Shown here in pieces: positions 1 through 7,919 of a stretch of DNA of 64,000 nt. Made by a program: the position numbers and the translations under genes. Source of the stretch: Streptomyces yatensis (GTDB lineage: Bacteria; Actinomycetota; Actinomycetes; Streptomycetales; Streptomycetaceae); contig NZ_CP072941.1 of NCBI RefSeq assembly GCF_018069625.1, positions 7,192,001 through 7,256,000 of the forward strand, written 5' to 3'. The notes under the pieces are model-generated. The model was not told the origin of the DNA and searched no databases. It saw only the letters and a program-made list of their open reading frames with translations. The number at the start of each line of letters is the position of its first letter. The stretch's first letter is position 1.

Positions 1-2
1 AG

Positions 3-344
3 GACGTGGAGGGGCGCCAGCGGGCCGCCTCCGCGAACTGGCAGTGTTTCGGTGCGCCCGCCGCGCTGTTCTGCTACATCGACCGCGACCTGGGCCCGGC
101 CCAGTGGTCCGACCTCGGCATGTATCTGCAGACCGTCATGCTCCTGCTCCGCGCCGAGGGGCTGCACAGTTGCCCGCAGATGGCGTGGGCGAAGTTCCGC
201 AAGAGCGTCTCGGAGATCGTTTCGCCCCCGGACGAGCTCATGCTCTTCTGTGGCATGTCGATCGGGTACGAAGACCCCGCGCAGAGGCTCGAGCGTACGG
301 GTCGGGCACCGCTCGACGAGACGGTCACCTTCATCGAGGGTTAG
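3..344 (+). CDS. nitroreductase family protein, 3' part only
   Basis: Only the C-terminal ~113 residues are in the window; the 5' end lies to the left, so the start cannot be given. The segment ANWQCFGAPAALFCYIDRDL, then DLGMYLQTVMLLLRAEGLHS, and the closing FCGMSIGYEDP fit the C-terminal half of FMN-dependent NAD(P)H nitroreductases, where the Gly-Met-Ser-Ile-Gly-Tyr stretch lies near the flavin. These enzymes reduce nitroaromatics or quinones in the cytoplasm; the substrate is unknown here. It converges on the Rrf2-type regulator gene across a GC-rich repeat-like spacer. Family call is firm, function beyond that is not. Confidence 0.85.
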   Translation, partial: DVEGRQRAASANWQCFGAPAALFCYIDRDLGPAQWSDLGMYLQTVMLLLRAEGLHSCPQMAWAKFRKSVSEIVSPPDELMLFCGMSIGYEDPAQRLERTGRAPLDETVTFIEG

Positions 345-349
345 TGAGG

Positions 350-482
350 GTCCGCAGGGCCTTCGGGGTCCTCGGGGGCCGAGGGCTCCCCGGGGGCCTC
401 GGGGTCCCCGGGGCTTCGGGGGTTGCAGGGGGCTCGGGGTCTTCGGGCCTCGGGGGACTCGGTGGCCTCGGGTCCTCAGGGG
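350..482. repeat. GC-rich low-complexity spacer
   Basis: The sequence between the nitroreductase stop and the convergent regulator is built of imperfect, irregularly spaced copies of a CTCGGGG/CCCCGGGG-like heptamer. It can fold into many alternative hairpins and may act as a bidirectional terminator. No coding signal is seen in it. Confidence 0.5.
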
Positions 483-495
483 CCGCGCGTGGCGC

Positions 496-978
496 TCAGC
501 CTTGCGGCGCCGTCAGCCACGCGCTGACGCGCGTCATCGCCGACGGCCCCGAGGTCTCGGCGACGTCCAGCGCCAGATCGGCGATCGAGACGGCGCGCAG
601 CGCTTCCCGCCAGGCCGCGTCCGCCCCGGACATCGCCCGGGCGATCGGGCACGGTGTGGTGCAGGACTCGGCCGGGGTGGCCAGCGGGCCCCGCTGGCGG
701 ATCTCCGTGCAGGTGAACGCCGCGGCGGGGCCGTCGACCGCTTCCACCACGTCGAGCACCGTGATCGAGCCGGGCTCCCGGGTGAGTACGTAACCGCCCG
801 CCTTGCCCTGGACCGAGCGCACAAGCCCGGCCCGGGAGAGCGCCTGCAGCTGTTTGGCCAGGTAGCTGGCCGAGACATCGTGCAGTTCCGCCAGCTTGGT
901 CGCGGGGATGGGCTCCTCGACGGACGTGAGCACGACGCAGCAGTGCAGGGCCCACTCGACTCCGCCGGACATCTTCAC
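496..978 (-). CDS. rsrR: RsrR-like Rrf2 family redox regulator
   Basis: A 160-residue Rrf2-family winged-helix regulator. Reading from the GTG at 978 gives N-terminus (M)KMSGGVEWALHCC, which places Glu8 and His12 in helix 1; the C-terminal part has Cys90, Cys106 and Cys110. These are the positions I recall for Streptomyces venezuelae RsrR, whose [2Fe-2S] cluster has Glu/His/Cys ligands, so I prefer GTG 978 over ATG 972. The HTH lies around residues 27-55 (IPATKLAELHDVSASYLAKQ) and the wing near GKAGGYVLTREPG. Like RsrR it is divergent from an NmrA-type gene, with two matching inverted repeats between them. It probably represses both genes in a redox-dependent way. Cluster state and redox response are inferred from the family. 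Confidence 0.88.
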   Translation of the reverse strand: MKMSGGVEWALHCCVVLTSVEEPIPATKLAELHDVSASYLAKQLQALSRAGLVRSVQGKAGGYVLTREPGSITVLDVVEAVDGPAAAFTCTEIRQRGPLATPAESCTTPCPIARAMSGADAAWREALRAVSIADLALDVAETSGPSAMTRVSAWLTAPQG

Positions 979-1001
979 GGGACCACTGTAATCAGCCCGT
1001 C

Positions 1002-1026
1002 TACTCGGACAACTTGTGTCCGCGTA
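1002..1026. promoter_or_regulatory. RsrR-type operator 1
   Basis: An 11-3-11 imperfect inverted repeat with left arm TACTCGGACAA and right arm GTGTCCGCGTA. The core CGGACA...TGTCCG is perfect. It lies 24 bp upstream of the regulator start and about 100 bp upstream of the NmrA-like gene, and closely resembles the class 1 RsrR site as I recall it. Confidence 0.75.
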
Positions 1027-1028
1027 TT

Positions 1029-1053
1029 TTCTCGGACAAGATGTGTCCGAGTT
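1029..1053. promoter_or_regulatory. RsrR-type operator 2
   Basis: A second 11-3-11 inverted repeat, left arm TTCTCGGACAA and right arm GTGTCCGAGTT, with an 8-bp perfect core CTCGGACA/TGTCCGAG. Its centre is 27 bp from that of operator 1, so two dimers could sit about two and a half helical turns apart. Confidence 0.75.
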
Positions 1054-1123
1054 TGGTGGATGCCCCGCTCGTGTGGGTACCCATATGCCGTGTTTCAGAC
1101 GTAATCCCGACGAAGGGCATGTC

Positions 1124-1852
1124 ATGAAGTTCGCAGTCATCGGCGGTACCGGGCTGATCGGATCGCAGGTCGTCAAGAATCTGAACGCCGCCGGGCACGA
1201 GGCGGTGCCGCACTCGCAGTCCACCGGCGTCGACGTCATCACCGGCCAGGGGCTGGACGAGGCGGTGGAGGGAGCCGACGTCGTCGTCAACCTGACCAAC
1301 TCGCCGACCTTCGACGAAGCCTCCCCGGCCTTCTTCCAGACCTCGATGGACAACCTGCTGGCCGCGGCTCAGCGGGGCGGCGTCGGCCACTTCGTGATCC
1401 TCTCGATCGTCGGCGTGGACCAGGTGCCGGAGCTGGACTACTACCGGGCCAAGGTGCTCCAGGAGGAGATCCTCGCGGCCGGGCCGATCCCGTACTCGAT
1501 CGTCCGGGCGACGCAGTTCATGGAGTTCATGGACGCCACCATGTCCTGGACCTCCGACGCCGAGACCGTCCGGCTGCCCGCCACGCCGATCCAGCCCATC
1601 GCCGCCAAGGACGTGGCCGCCGCGGTGGCGGAGGTCGCCGCGGGCACCCCCATTCGCGGCATTCACAACATCGCGGGCCCCGAGGTCTTCACCCTGGACG
1701 AGCTGGGCCGGATCACCCTGTCCCACACGGGCGACGACCGCACCGTCGTCACCGACCCCACCGCCGGCATGTTCGCCGCCGTCAAGGGCGACGTCCTCAC
1801 CGACAAGGGCGCCCACCTCGCCACCACCCGCTACACCGACTGGCTCTCCTGA
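1124..1852 (+). CDS. NmrA-like NAD(P)-binding oxidoreductase
   Basis: A 242-residue atypical SDR of the NmrA/HSCARG type. The N-terminus MKFAVIGGTGLIGSQVV has the Rossmann GxxGxxG motif; QSTGVDVITG and EGADVVVNLTN follow, and DYYRAKVLQEEIL supplies a Tyr-x3-Lys-like pair. The start is ATG 1124, preceded by GAAGGG; the reading frame is open further upstream but passes through the operator region. Such proteins bind NAD(P)(H) and act either as quinone or other reductases or as redox-sensing regulators. Divergence from the Rrf2 regulator suggests it is its primary target, as for sven6562 next to rsrR in S. venezuelae. Substrate unknown. Confidence 0.85.
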   Translation: MKFAVIGGTGLIGSQVVKNLNAAGHEAVPHSQSTGVDVITGQGLDEAVEGADVVVNLTNSPTFDEASPAFFQTSMDNLLAAAQRGGVGHFVILSIVGVDQVPELDYYRAKVLQEEILAAGPIPYSIVRATQFMEFMDATMSWTSDAETVRLPATPIQPIAAKDVAAAVAEVAAGTPIRGIHNIAGPEVFTLDELGRITLSHTGDDRTVVTDPTAGMFAAVKGDVLTDKGAHLATTRYTDWLS

Positions 1853-1880
1853 CGCGGCCTGCCGTGGCGGGAGCGGACGA

Positions 1881-1901
1881 GACGCCGGCCCGTCCGGCGT
1901 C
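1881..1901. terminator. bidirectional hairpin between convergent genes
   Basis: A perfect 8-bp stem GACGCCGG/CCGGCGTC with a CCCGT loop sits between the NmrA-like gene and the convergent flavin oxidase, overlapping the latter's stop codon. There is no T-tract, which is usual in Streptomyces. Confidence 0.55.
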
Positions 1902-3306
1902 ACCGCCCCGCCGGGCGGGGCTCGATGCGGGGCTCGACGTTGTGGTTGAGCCGGAAGACGTTGTCCGGGTCGTACAGGGCCTTCACCCCGGCCAGGCGCT
2001 GGTAGTTCTCGGCGCCGAACCCCTCGATGACCCGGTCCCGGCCCTCCCTGCCGATGAAGTTGAGGTAGACCGCGCCGCGGGACCACGGCCGGACGTCGGC
2101 GCGGGTGTCATGGGCCCATTGCCGTACGCGGGCGTCGTCGGCCGGGTCGTCCCACAGGCCGAAGGGGTGCACGATCCAGGCCGCCCCGCGCCAGGGCAGC
2201 GGATAGTCGGAGGGTCCCCCGCTCACCGCTCCGCCCTGGGGGAACAGCACGTGCTGGGAGGGGGAGGGGACGACCATGTCGGAGGCGCGCGAGCAGAAGC
2301 GGTCCACCGCCTGGTCCGGAAAGGAGTCGAGGTATTCCGCGGACCAGTAGTTCCGGTAGCCGGGCGGGTCGTCGAGCATGCACTGCAGATCCGCGTAGGG
2401 CAGCTCCGTGATCATTTCCGCGTCGTGGCCGAGTCGCAGCAGGGGAGCGGAGATGGCGCGGGCCTGCTCCTCGTGGCCGGTGTACGTGATGAGCACCGCG
2501 CAGACGAGGGTGTCGACCATGTCGTCGGGAACGAACTCCTCCGGCGGGCCGGTGAGATAGAGCAGCCCTCCGCCGACCTGGCCCGGCGCGGACGCGAAGA
2601 AGTCGCGGTAGGCGCGCGCCACGGCCGGACCCGCTTCCGGGCGCCACAGCAGCAGCATCGCCGTCATGGTGGTGAGCGGATGGAGCCGGAGGGTGAAGGC
2701 GGTGGCCACGCCGAAATTGCCGCCACCGCCGTGCAGGGCCCAGAACAGCTCCGGGTGCTCCTTCTCGTCCACGTGCAACTGGTCGCCCTGCGCCGTCACC
2801 AGCTCCACGGACAGGAGGTTGTCGCAGGCCAGACCGAAGGCGCGGTCCAGAAAGCCCGCGCCACCGCCCAGTACGAAGCCGCCGACCCCGGTGGTGGACA
2901 CCCGGCCTCCGGTCGTCGCCAGGCCGTACGGCTGCGTCGCCCGGTCGAGCCCGCTCATGATCGCGCCGCCGCCGACCGTGGCCGTACGGGCGACGGGGTC
3001 GACCGTCACCCCGTCCATCCGGCGCAGGTCGATGACGAGACCGTCGTCCACGAGGGACATCCCGGCCACGCTGTGTCCGCCGCCGCGCACCGCGATCGGC
3101 AGACCCTGGTCGCGGGCGAAGCGGATCGCGTGGGCGACGTCCTGTGCGGTCTCGCATTGCGCGATGGCGGCCGGGCGCCGGTCGATCATCGTGTTGAAGA
3201 TCTTGCGGGCCTCGTCATAGGCCGCGTCGCCCGGCGTGATCACGTCGCCGACGAGACGCTCGCCGAGGTCGGTGAGGGCTGCGCCGTAGCTGCCAGCGGC
3301 TGCCAT
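1900..3306 (-). CDS. FAD-binding oxidoreductase with C-terminal BBE domain
   Basis: A 468-residue berberine-bridge-like (PCMH) flavin oxidase. Near residue 80 AVRGGGHSVAGM carries the His that usually attaches FAD through its 8-alpha position; TTGVGGFVLGGGAGFL and ELFWALHGGGGNFGV are the next FAD-domain motifs; the C-terminus NYQRLAGVKALYDPDNVFRL is the BBE signature. The second covalent Cys of bicovalent members appears replaced (GGRVSTTGVGG where GxCPTVG is usual), so monocovalent FAD is likely. Start ATG 3306 has GGGGAG eight bases upstream; a GTG at 3315 sits on top of that RBS and is less likely. Cytoplasmic, since no signal peptide is seen. These enzymes oxidise alcohols, sugars or alkaloid-like intermediates with O2; the substrate is unknown. 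Confidence 0.88.
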   Translation of the reverse strand: MAAAGSYGAALTDLGERLVGDVITPGDAAYDEARKIFNTMIDRRPAAIAQCETAQDVAHAIRFARDQGLPIAVRGGGHSVAGMSLVDDGLVIDLRRMDGVTVDPVARTATVGGGAIMSGLDRATQPYGLATTGGRVSTTGVGGFVLGGGAGFLDRAFGLACDNLLSVELVTAQGDQLHVDEKEHPELFWALHGGGGNFGVATAFTLRLHPLTTMTAMLLLWRPEAGPAVARAYRDFFASAPGQVGGGLLYLTGPPEEFVPDDMVDTLVCAVLITYTGHEEQARAISAPLLRLGHDAEMITELPYADLQCMLDDPPGYRNYWSAEYLDSFPDQAVDRFCSRASDMVVPSPSQHVLFPQGGAVSGGPSDYPLPWRGAAWIVHPFGLWDDPADDARVRQWAHDTRADVRPWSRGAVYLNFIGREGRDRVIEGFGAENYQRLAGVKALYDPDNVFRLNHNVEPRIEPRPAGR

Positions 3307-3458
3307 GGGGACCACTCCCCGGAGTGATGGCCGGCTTCATGTCCGTTGCCGACCTCCCCTCAAGCGTAGCGAGCGGTGCGGTCGGGGGCGCGTCGAGAAG
3401 GGTGCGCAGCGGGCCCCGGGCGTGCCCCGCAACCGAGCGCCGCTTACCCGAACGGCGC

Positions 3459-4262
3459 TCAACCGAACGCCGCCAGGGAGACCGGCTGCCACTCCCGCCA
3501 CGTCGCCAGGCGCTCCTCGTAGAGATCGGCGACATCGGTGAAGGACTTGCCGAGGAAGATCCTCAGCGGGGGCCGTTCCGCGTCGACGATCCGGAGAATC
3601 GCGTCGCGGGTCGCCCGCGGGTCACCGACCTCGAAATCCACCGCGGTGGCCTCGTGGACTTCGGCGTAGTCCGGGTGCCGCTCACTGTGCCGCGCCCCGC
3701 GCTCCAGCCAGTCGGTGGCATAGGGGCCGGGCTCGACGTTGGTGATATGGATGCCGAAGGCCGCCACCTCCTGTGCCAGGGACTCCGACAATCCCTCAAG
3801 GGCCCATTTGGAGGCGTGGTACGCGCCGATGCCGGGGAAGGCCCGTACGCCGCCCTCGCTGGTCACCTGGAGGATCCGTCCCGATCGCTGCGACCGCATG
3901 AGGGGCAGAACGGCCTGTGTGACCCACACCGCGCCCAGGAAGTTGGTCTCCAGCTGGGCCCGGAGTTCGTCCTCGGTCAGCTCCTCGACCATGCCGAAAT
4001 GCCCGTAGCCGGCGTTGTTGACGGCGATGTCCAGCGAACCGAAATGCGCATGGGCGCGCCGCACGGCCGCATCCACCGCGGCGCGGTCGGTGACATCGAG
4101 CCGCAGTGGCAGCACCGCATCGCCGTACCGCTCGACCAGAGGGGTCAGCCGGCTGACATCCCGGGCCGTCGCCGCCACATGATCGCCGCGTTCCAGCGCG
4201 GCGTCCGCCCACTCGCGGCCGAACCCCCTCGAGCTGCCCGTGATGAACCACGTCTTCGCCAT
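3459..4262 (-). CDS. short-chain dehydrogenase/reductase
   Basis: A 267-residue classical SDR. MAKTWFITGSSRGFGREWAD has the TGxxxGxG cofactor motif, NNAGYG follows at ~84, and the catalytic Ser-Tyr-Lys are in VTSEGG...YHASKWALEG. The Arg/Asp pattern after beta-2 (ATARD) suggests NADP. Start ATG 4262 has GGGAG upstream; the frame is open further but lacks a better start. It is divergent from a LysR-type regulator that probably controls it. Substrate unknown. Confidence 0.9.
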   Translation of the reverse strand: MAKTWFITGSSRGFGREWADAALERGDHVAATARDVSRLTPLVERYGDAVLPLRLDVTDRAAVDAAVRRAHAHFGSLDIAVNNAGYGHFGMVEELTEDELRAQLETNFLGAVWVTQAVLPLMRSQRSGRILQVTSEGGVRAFPGIGAYHASKWALEGLSESLAQEVAAFGIHITNVEPGPYATDWLERGARHSERHPDYAEVHEATAVDFEVGDPRATRDAILRIVDAERPPLRIFLGKSFTDVADLYEERLATWREWQPVSLAAFG

Positions 4263-4389
4263 GATGATGAGTGCTCCCTGTGATGGTCTGGCTGCTGTCG
4301 CTCCTCCAGCGTGCGACGGGTCTGGGCATTCCACCAGCGAAGGTCTGGTATAGGAGACATGCGGTTCCGGAATGTGTCAGAGTGGTGGC
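4263..4389. promoter_or_regulatory. divergent SDR/LysR promoter region
   Basis: 127 bp separate the SDR and the LysR regulator. A LysR protein would be expected to bind here and act on both promoters. A short CCGG-centred dyad (GGTTCCGGAAT) is visible at about 4363-4373, but I cannot define a full T-N11-A operator with confidence. Confidence 0.4.
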
Positions 4390-5298
4390 ATGGCCGAGCT
4401 GTCCCTCACCGGTCTCCGCGTCGTCCGGGCCGTCGTCGACACCGGATCGTTCACCGCCGCGGCCGACGCACTCGGATACACCCAGTCGGCGGTGTCCCGT
4501 CAGGTGGCGGCGATGGAAGCCGCCGCGGGCGCACCGCTGTTCGTCCGGGGCGCCCGTGGGGTGACGCCCTCACCCGCGGGTATGGTGCTCGCCCGCCGGG
4601 CCGCGACGGTCCTCAGCGAGATCGACGCCGTCGGCGCGGACCTCGCCGGGCTGACGGACCATGTCACCGGACGCGTCTCCATCGCGGCCTTCCCCTCGGC
4701 CGCCGCCGTGCTCGTCCCCCGGACCCTGGCCCGGCTGCGCGACGACCATCCGGCGCTGATCGTCGAGTTCGGCGAGGCGTCCTCGCCCACCCAGCTCCGC
4801 CAACTCCGCGCCCACCGCATCGATGTCGCGGTGATCGGCGTGGGAGCGGATCTGCCCGGCTACGCATTCGACGGACTGCGCCGCGATCTGCTCCTCGACG
4901 GCGGCCTGCTGCTCGCCGTCCCCGCGAACCACCGGTTCGCCGGTCGCGGAACCATCCCGGTCACCGAGCTCAGGGACGAGCCCTGGATCGTCGGCAAGGG
5001 CCTCCGCGACGACCCCCAGTTCGGCGCCTGGCCCACCCTCGACCACCCGCGGATCGCCTACGCCGCCCGCGAATGGCCCACCCGCCTCGGCCTCGTCGCC
5101 ACCGGTCTCGGCATCGCCGTACTCCCCGAAGTGGCCGCCGCCGCGATCCCCGCCGGCGTCCGCACCGTCCGCGTCGACGACCCCGCCTGGCTCGGCCGGG
5201 CGATGGTCGCCGTCACGGCCCGCGACCGCTCTCCCGAGGTGACGGCCACCGTGGAGGCGCTGCGCCAGGAGGCCGCACAGCTGCGTGCGACACCCTGA
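4390..5298 (+). CDS. LysR family transcriptional regulator
   Basis: A 302-residue LTTR. The N-terminal winged helix is clear: LTGLRVVRAVVDTGSFTAAA, then LGYTQSAVSRQVAAMEAAAG and PLFVRGARGVTPSPAG. The rest is a periplasmic-binding-protein-like effector domain. Start ATG 4390 gives a standard N-terminus; the 6-residue extension to 4372 is unlikely. No good Shine-Dalgarno is present, so it may be translated from a short or absent leader. Divergence from the SDR makes that gene the likely target. Confidence 0.9.
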   Translation: MAELSLTGLRVVRAVVDTGSFTAAADALGYTQSAVSRQVAAMEAAAGAPLFVRGARGVTPSPAGMVLARRAATVLSEIDAVGADLAGLTDHVTGRVSIAAFPSAAAVLVPRTLARLRDDHPALIVEFGEASSPTQLRQLRAHRIDVAVIGVGADLPGYAFDGLRRDLLLDGGLLLAVPANHRFAGRGTIPVTELRDEPWIVGKGLRDDPQFGAWPTLDHPRIAYAAREWPTRLGLVATGLGIAVLPEVAAAAIPAGVRTVRVDDPAWLGRAMVAVTARDRSPEVTATVEALRQEAAQLRATP

Positions 5299-5329
5299 CG
5301 CCGGGGCGCGACCGTGCGGGCACATGCCA

Positions 5330-5357
5330 GCGCCCCCGGGGATTGGCGCGGGGGCGC
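5330..5357 (+). terminator. hairpin downstream of LysR gene
   Basis: Stem GCGCCCCC/GGGGGCGC with a 12-base loop, 32 bp after the LysR stop. The remaining spacer up to the convergent nuclease gene (5358-5552) shows no gene. Confidence 0.45.
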
Positions 5358-5552
5358 GAGCGGGCTCGATCGCGGCGAGAGGCCACACCTGGGGAGAGGG
5401 GGCTCGCGCTCGGCATGGGTCGAACCTGGTTGTGACGGTAGGCCCGTGATGCTGTGTGTGTCACGGGTCGCGCACAAGACTGCCCGTATGAGGTCCTGAT
5501 ACGGCCCCCGCCGGGGCCTGATCGGCATGGGTCGGTCGGCTGGGCCGGGAGC

Positions 5553-6359
5553 TCATCGAGGGCTGTGGTGGCCGGGGCCGGGGGCGCCGGATTGGCCCGG
5601 TGGGCGTGGGGCCGTCGCGGGGCGGGCGGCTGTGCCCCGAGTGTCCCTGAGGCCCCGTGGCCGACGGCCGTGGCCCGCCCCGTTGAGCGGGATCAGCGAC
5701 TCCAAGGTGGAGCCCCGCACCCAGGCGCCGAGGAGGTTGCGGTGCATGGCGACGATCTCGTGCTTCACCGCGAGCCGCTCCGCCTCCCGGGTGAAGTCGC
5801 AGGTGGCGACGAACACCGCCACGTCCGCGGCGTGTTCGGCCTTCGCGGTGCCGAGGAACTTCTGCATATCGCCGCTCGGCACGGTGCGATGGGGTGCGTA
5901 GTGCTTGCACTGGATCACCAGCCGGCGCCCGTCGGGCATCCGGCCGACGACGTCGGCGCCCAGGTCACCCGACTTTCCGGAGACGACGACCTGGGTGCAG
6001 CCGTCCCGGCGGCACAGCTCGGCGACGTACCGTTCGAACCGCTGCCAGGTCATGGCGTCGACCTCGGCCATGGACCGCTCGCGCGCCGCGTTCTCCTCCT
6101 CGGTCTGCCAGGCGCGGTGTTCCGCCACGGTGCGCAGCTGCGTACGCCGCAACCACCAGCCGACGCCGCCGAGCAGGCCGATGAGGATCGCCCCGACGAC
6201 GTACGGCCACACCGTCTTCCAGAGCAGGGCCAGCGCGAGGAGTGCCACCGCGCCGCCGCTCCAGGCCGTGCGGTGCAGCCGTGCCTTCGCTCGCCGTAAG
6301 GCCGCTTTACGTCGGCGTTGCCGTTGCCGTAACCGCTGCCCTCGTCGTCGCACGGCCAT
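5553..6359 (-). CDS. membrane-anchored Mrr-type restriction endonuclease-like protein, two TTA codons
   Basis: A 268-residue protein with three parts. Residues 1-35 are extremely basic (RRRGQRLRQRQRRRKAALRR). Residues ~36-70 form two hydrophobic segments (AVALLALALLWKTVWPYVVG, ILIGLLGGVGWWL). Residues ~105-215 are an Mrr_cat/PD-(D/E)xK domain: MTWQRFERYVAELCRRDG, then GDLGADVVGRMPDG and LVIQCKHY, giving the Asp...Gln-x-Lys catalytic pattern. Membrane Mrr-like proteins are widespread in actinobacteria; roles in DNA restriction or defence are suspected but not settled. Codons 10 and 21 (6330-6332 and 6297-6299 on the plus strand) are both TTA, so translation should depend on the bldA tRNA and occur late in development. 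Confidence 0.85.
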   Translation of the reverse strand: MAVRRRGQRLRQRQRRRKAALRRAKARLHRTAWSGGAVALLALALLWKTVWPYVVGAILIGLLGGVGWWLRRTQLRTVAEHRAWQTEEENAARERSMAEVDAMTWQRFERYVAELCRRDGCTQVVVSGKSGDLGADVVGRMPDGRRLVIQCKHYAPHRTVPSGDMQKFLGTAKAEHAADVAVFVATCDFTREAERLAVKHEIVAMHRNLLGAWVRGSTLESLIPLNGAGHGRRPRGLRDTRGTAARPATAPRPPGQSGAPGPGHHSPR

Positions 6360-6447
6360 CGCGCCCGCCCCCCTGTCGGCTCGTTTACCGGCAGTCTCGG
6401 GAATGGCGAGACGCCCCGCAAGACCGCCTTATGGGCCGCCGGACCGG

Positions 6448-6480
6448 GTCTGCCGTGGGCGAATCTGCCGCGGGCCGAGA
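6448..6480 (+). promoter_or_regulatory. candidate PopR half-sites upstream of clpP3
   Basis: GTCTGCC-GTG-GGC (6448-6460) and TCTGCC-GCG-GGCCGAGA (6464-6480) resemble the left half of the PopR palindrome as I recall it (TGTCTGCC, 3-4 bases, GGCAGACA). Right halves are degenerate, so this is a candidate only. The two sites lie 90-125 bp upstream of clpP3. Confidence 0.35.
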
Positions 6481-6529
6481 TTCCTTACCGCGCAAGCGAA
6501 TGGGGCCCATGGTGAAAGGACCGCGGCGG

Positions 6530-6549
6530 TGTGCGTCGCGGTACGCACA
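6530..6549 (+). promoter_or_regulatory. 7-bp inverted repeat just upstream of clpP3
   Basis: Perfect dyad TGTGCGT-6-ACGCACA ending 23 bp before the clpP3 start. It could be an operator over the promoter or a leader hairpin. No known consensus is matched with confidence. Confidence 0.4.
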
Positions 6550-6572
6550 GGCGGCACTCACAGGGAGGTCCG

Positions 6573-7235
6573 ATGGGAACATTCGGAGCATTCACCACCG
6601 GCTGGGAGCCGGGGCCTATTCCGCGAGCCGCGGAGGGGGACACGGCACCCACGCGGTTCGACGATCACCTCGCCTCGCAGCTGCTGACCCAGCGCATCGT
6701 CTTCCTCGGGACGCAGGTGGACGAGGTGTCCGCGAACCGGGTGTGCGCGCAGATGCTGCTGCTGTCGGCCGAGGATCCGCGGTCGGACATCAACCTCTAC
6801 ATCAACAGCCCGGGCGGTTCGGTGACGGCGGGGCTGGCGATCTACGACACGATGCGGCTGATTCCGAACGACGTCTCCACGCTCACCATGGGATTCGCCG
6901 CGAGCATGGGGCAGTTTCTGCTCACCGTCGGAGCGCCGGGAAAGCGCTACGCACTGCCGAATTCCCGCATCATGATGCATCAGCCGTCCGCCGGTATCGG
7001 CGGGAGCACGGCCGATATCGCGATTCAGGCCGAGAACCTGGAATTCATGAAGCGGTCCATCGAGCGGATCACGGCGGAACACACCGGACAGAGCGTGGAG
7101 ACCATTTCCCGCGACGGCGACCGCGACCGGTGGTTCACGGCGGAGCAGGCGAAGGAGTACGGAATGGTCGACCGGGTCCTGGAGTCCCTCGCGGACGTAC
7201 GGCCGGCCGGGGCGCGACGCAGGATGGGGATCTGA
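6573..7235 (+). CDS. clpP3: ATP-dependent Clp protease proteolytic subunit (ClpP3-like)
   Basis: A 220-residue ClpP serine peptidase. The fold motifs are in order: [52 protein letters not shown] with the catalytic Ser, [10 protein letters not shown] with the catalytic His, and [15 protein letters not shown] with the Asp. So the triad is complete. Start ATG 6573 has AGGGAGG four bases upstream. A second ClpP gene follows one base after its stop, and a PopR-like activator lies 3 kb downstream, the arrangement of the Streptomyces clpP3-clpP4/popR locus. The product should be part of a secondary ClpP tetradecamer that is made when housekeeping ClpP1P2 is missing or impaired. Confidence 0.92.
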   Translation: MGTFGAFTTGWEPGPIPRAAEGDTAPTRFDDHLASQLLTQRIVFLGTQVDEVSANRVCAQMLLLSAEDPRSDINLYINSPGGSVTAGLAIYDTMRLIPNDVSTLTMGFAASMGQFLLTVGAPGKRYALPNSRIMMHQPSAGIGGSTADIAIQAENLEFMKRSIERITAEHTGQSVETISRDGDRDRWFTAEQAKEYGMVDRVLESLADVRPAGARRRMGI

Positions 7236-7236
7236 C

Positions 7237-7842
7237 ATGGGGCAGTACACGATTCCGACCGTCGTCGAGCGCACCACGCAGGGGGAGCGCGCGTACGACA
7301 TCTACAGCCGGCTGCTGTCCGAGCGGATCATCTTCCTCGGCACGGAGATCGACGACGGCGTGGCCAACGTCGTCATCGCGCAGCTGCTCCACCTCGAATC
7401 GTCGAGCTCGGAGCAGGAGATCGCGATCTACATCAACTCACCGGGCGGCTCGTTCACCTCGCTGATGGCGATCTACGACACGATGACGTTCGTGTCCGCG
7501 CCCATCTCGACGTTCTGTGTGGGGCAGGCGGCCTCGACCGCGGCGGTGCTGCTGGCCGGGGGAGACCCCGGGCGGCGGTTCGTGCTGGAGCACGCCCGGG
7601 TGCTGCTGGGGCAGCCGGTGAGCGGCGGTCAGCAGGGCACGGTCTCGGACCTCAGCCTGCAGGCCAAGGAGATGCTCCGGATCCGCTCGCAGGTCGAGGA
7701 GGTGCTGGCCCGCCATACGCCCCACGACGCCGCCACGCTCCGCGCCGACATGGACCGCGACAAGGTCTTCACGGCGCGGGAGGCGGTGGCGTACGGGCTC
7801 GCCGACGAGGTGCTGAGCCGGCGGGCGGGCCGGGGTTTCTGA
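7237..7842 (+). CDS. clpP4: ClpP4-like subunit with catalytic His replaced by Gly
   Basis: A 201-residue ClpP-family protein in the same operon as clpP3, its ATG one base past the clpP3 TGA. The fold is intact ([66 protein letters not shown]) and the nucleophile Ser and the Asp are kept. The His motif, normally RVMIHQPLGG, reads [11 protein letters not shown], so the general-base His is Gly. On sequence this subunit should be inactive or need help from a partner. A structural role in a mixed ClpP3-ClpP4 ring, perhaps docking the ATPase, is the simplest inference. Confidence 0.88.
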   Translation: MGQYTIPTVVERTTQGERAYDIYSRLLSERIIFLGTEIDDGVANVVIAQLLHLESSSSEQEIAIYINSPGGSFTSLMAIYDTMTFVSAPISTFCVGQAASTAAVLLAGGDPGRRFVLEHARVLLGQPVSGGQQGTVSDLSLQAKEMLRIRSQVEEVLARHTPHDAATLRADMDRDKVFTAREAVAYGLADEVLSRRAGRGF

Positions 7843-7870
7843 GCGCGTTCCTTCGAACCTCCCGGCCCAT

Positions 7871-7919
7871 CGGACTCCGGACTCCGGGCTCCGGACTCCG
7901 GACTCCGGACTCCGGACTC
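7871..7919. repeat. 7-bp tandem repeat (CTCCGGA)n
   Basis: About seven copies of CTCCGGA, one with a G variant, fill the space between clpP4 and the convergent lipoprotein gene, touching the latter's stop. Each unit is self-complementary at TCCGGA, so the array can fold as a hairpin and may serve as a terminator for both genes. Confidence 0.8.
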
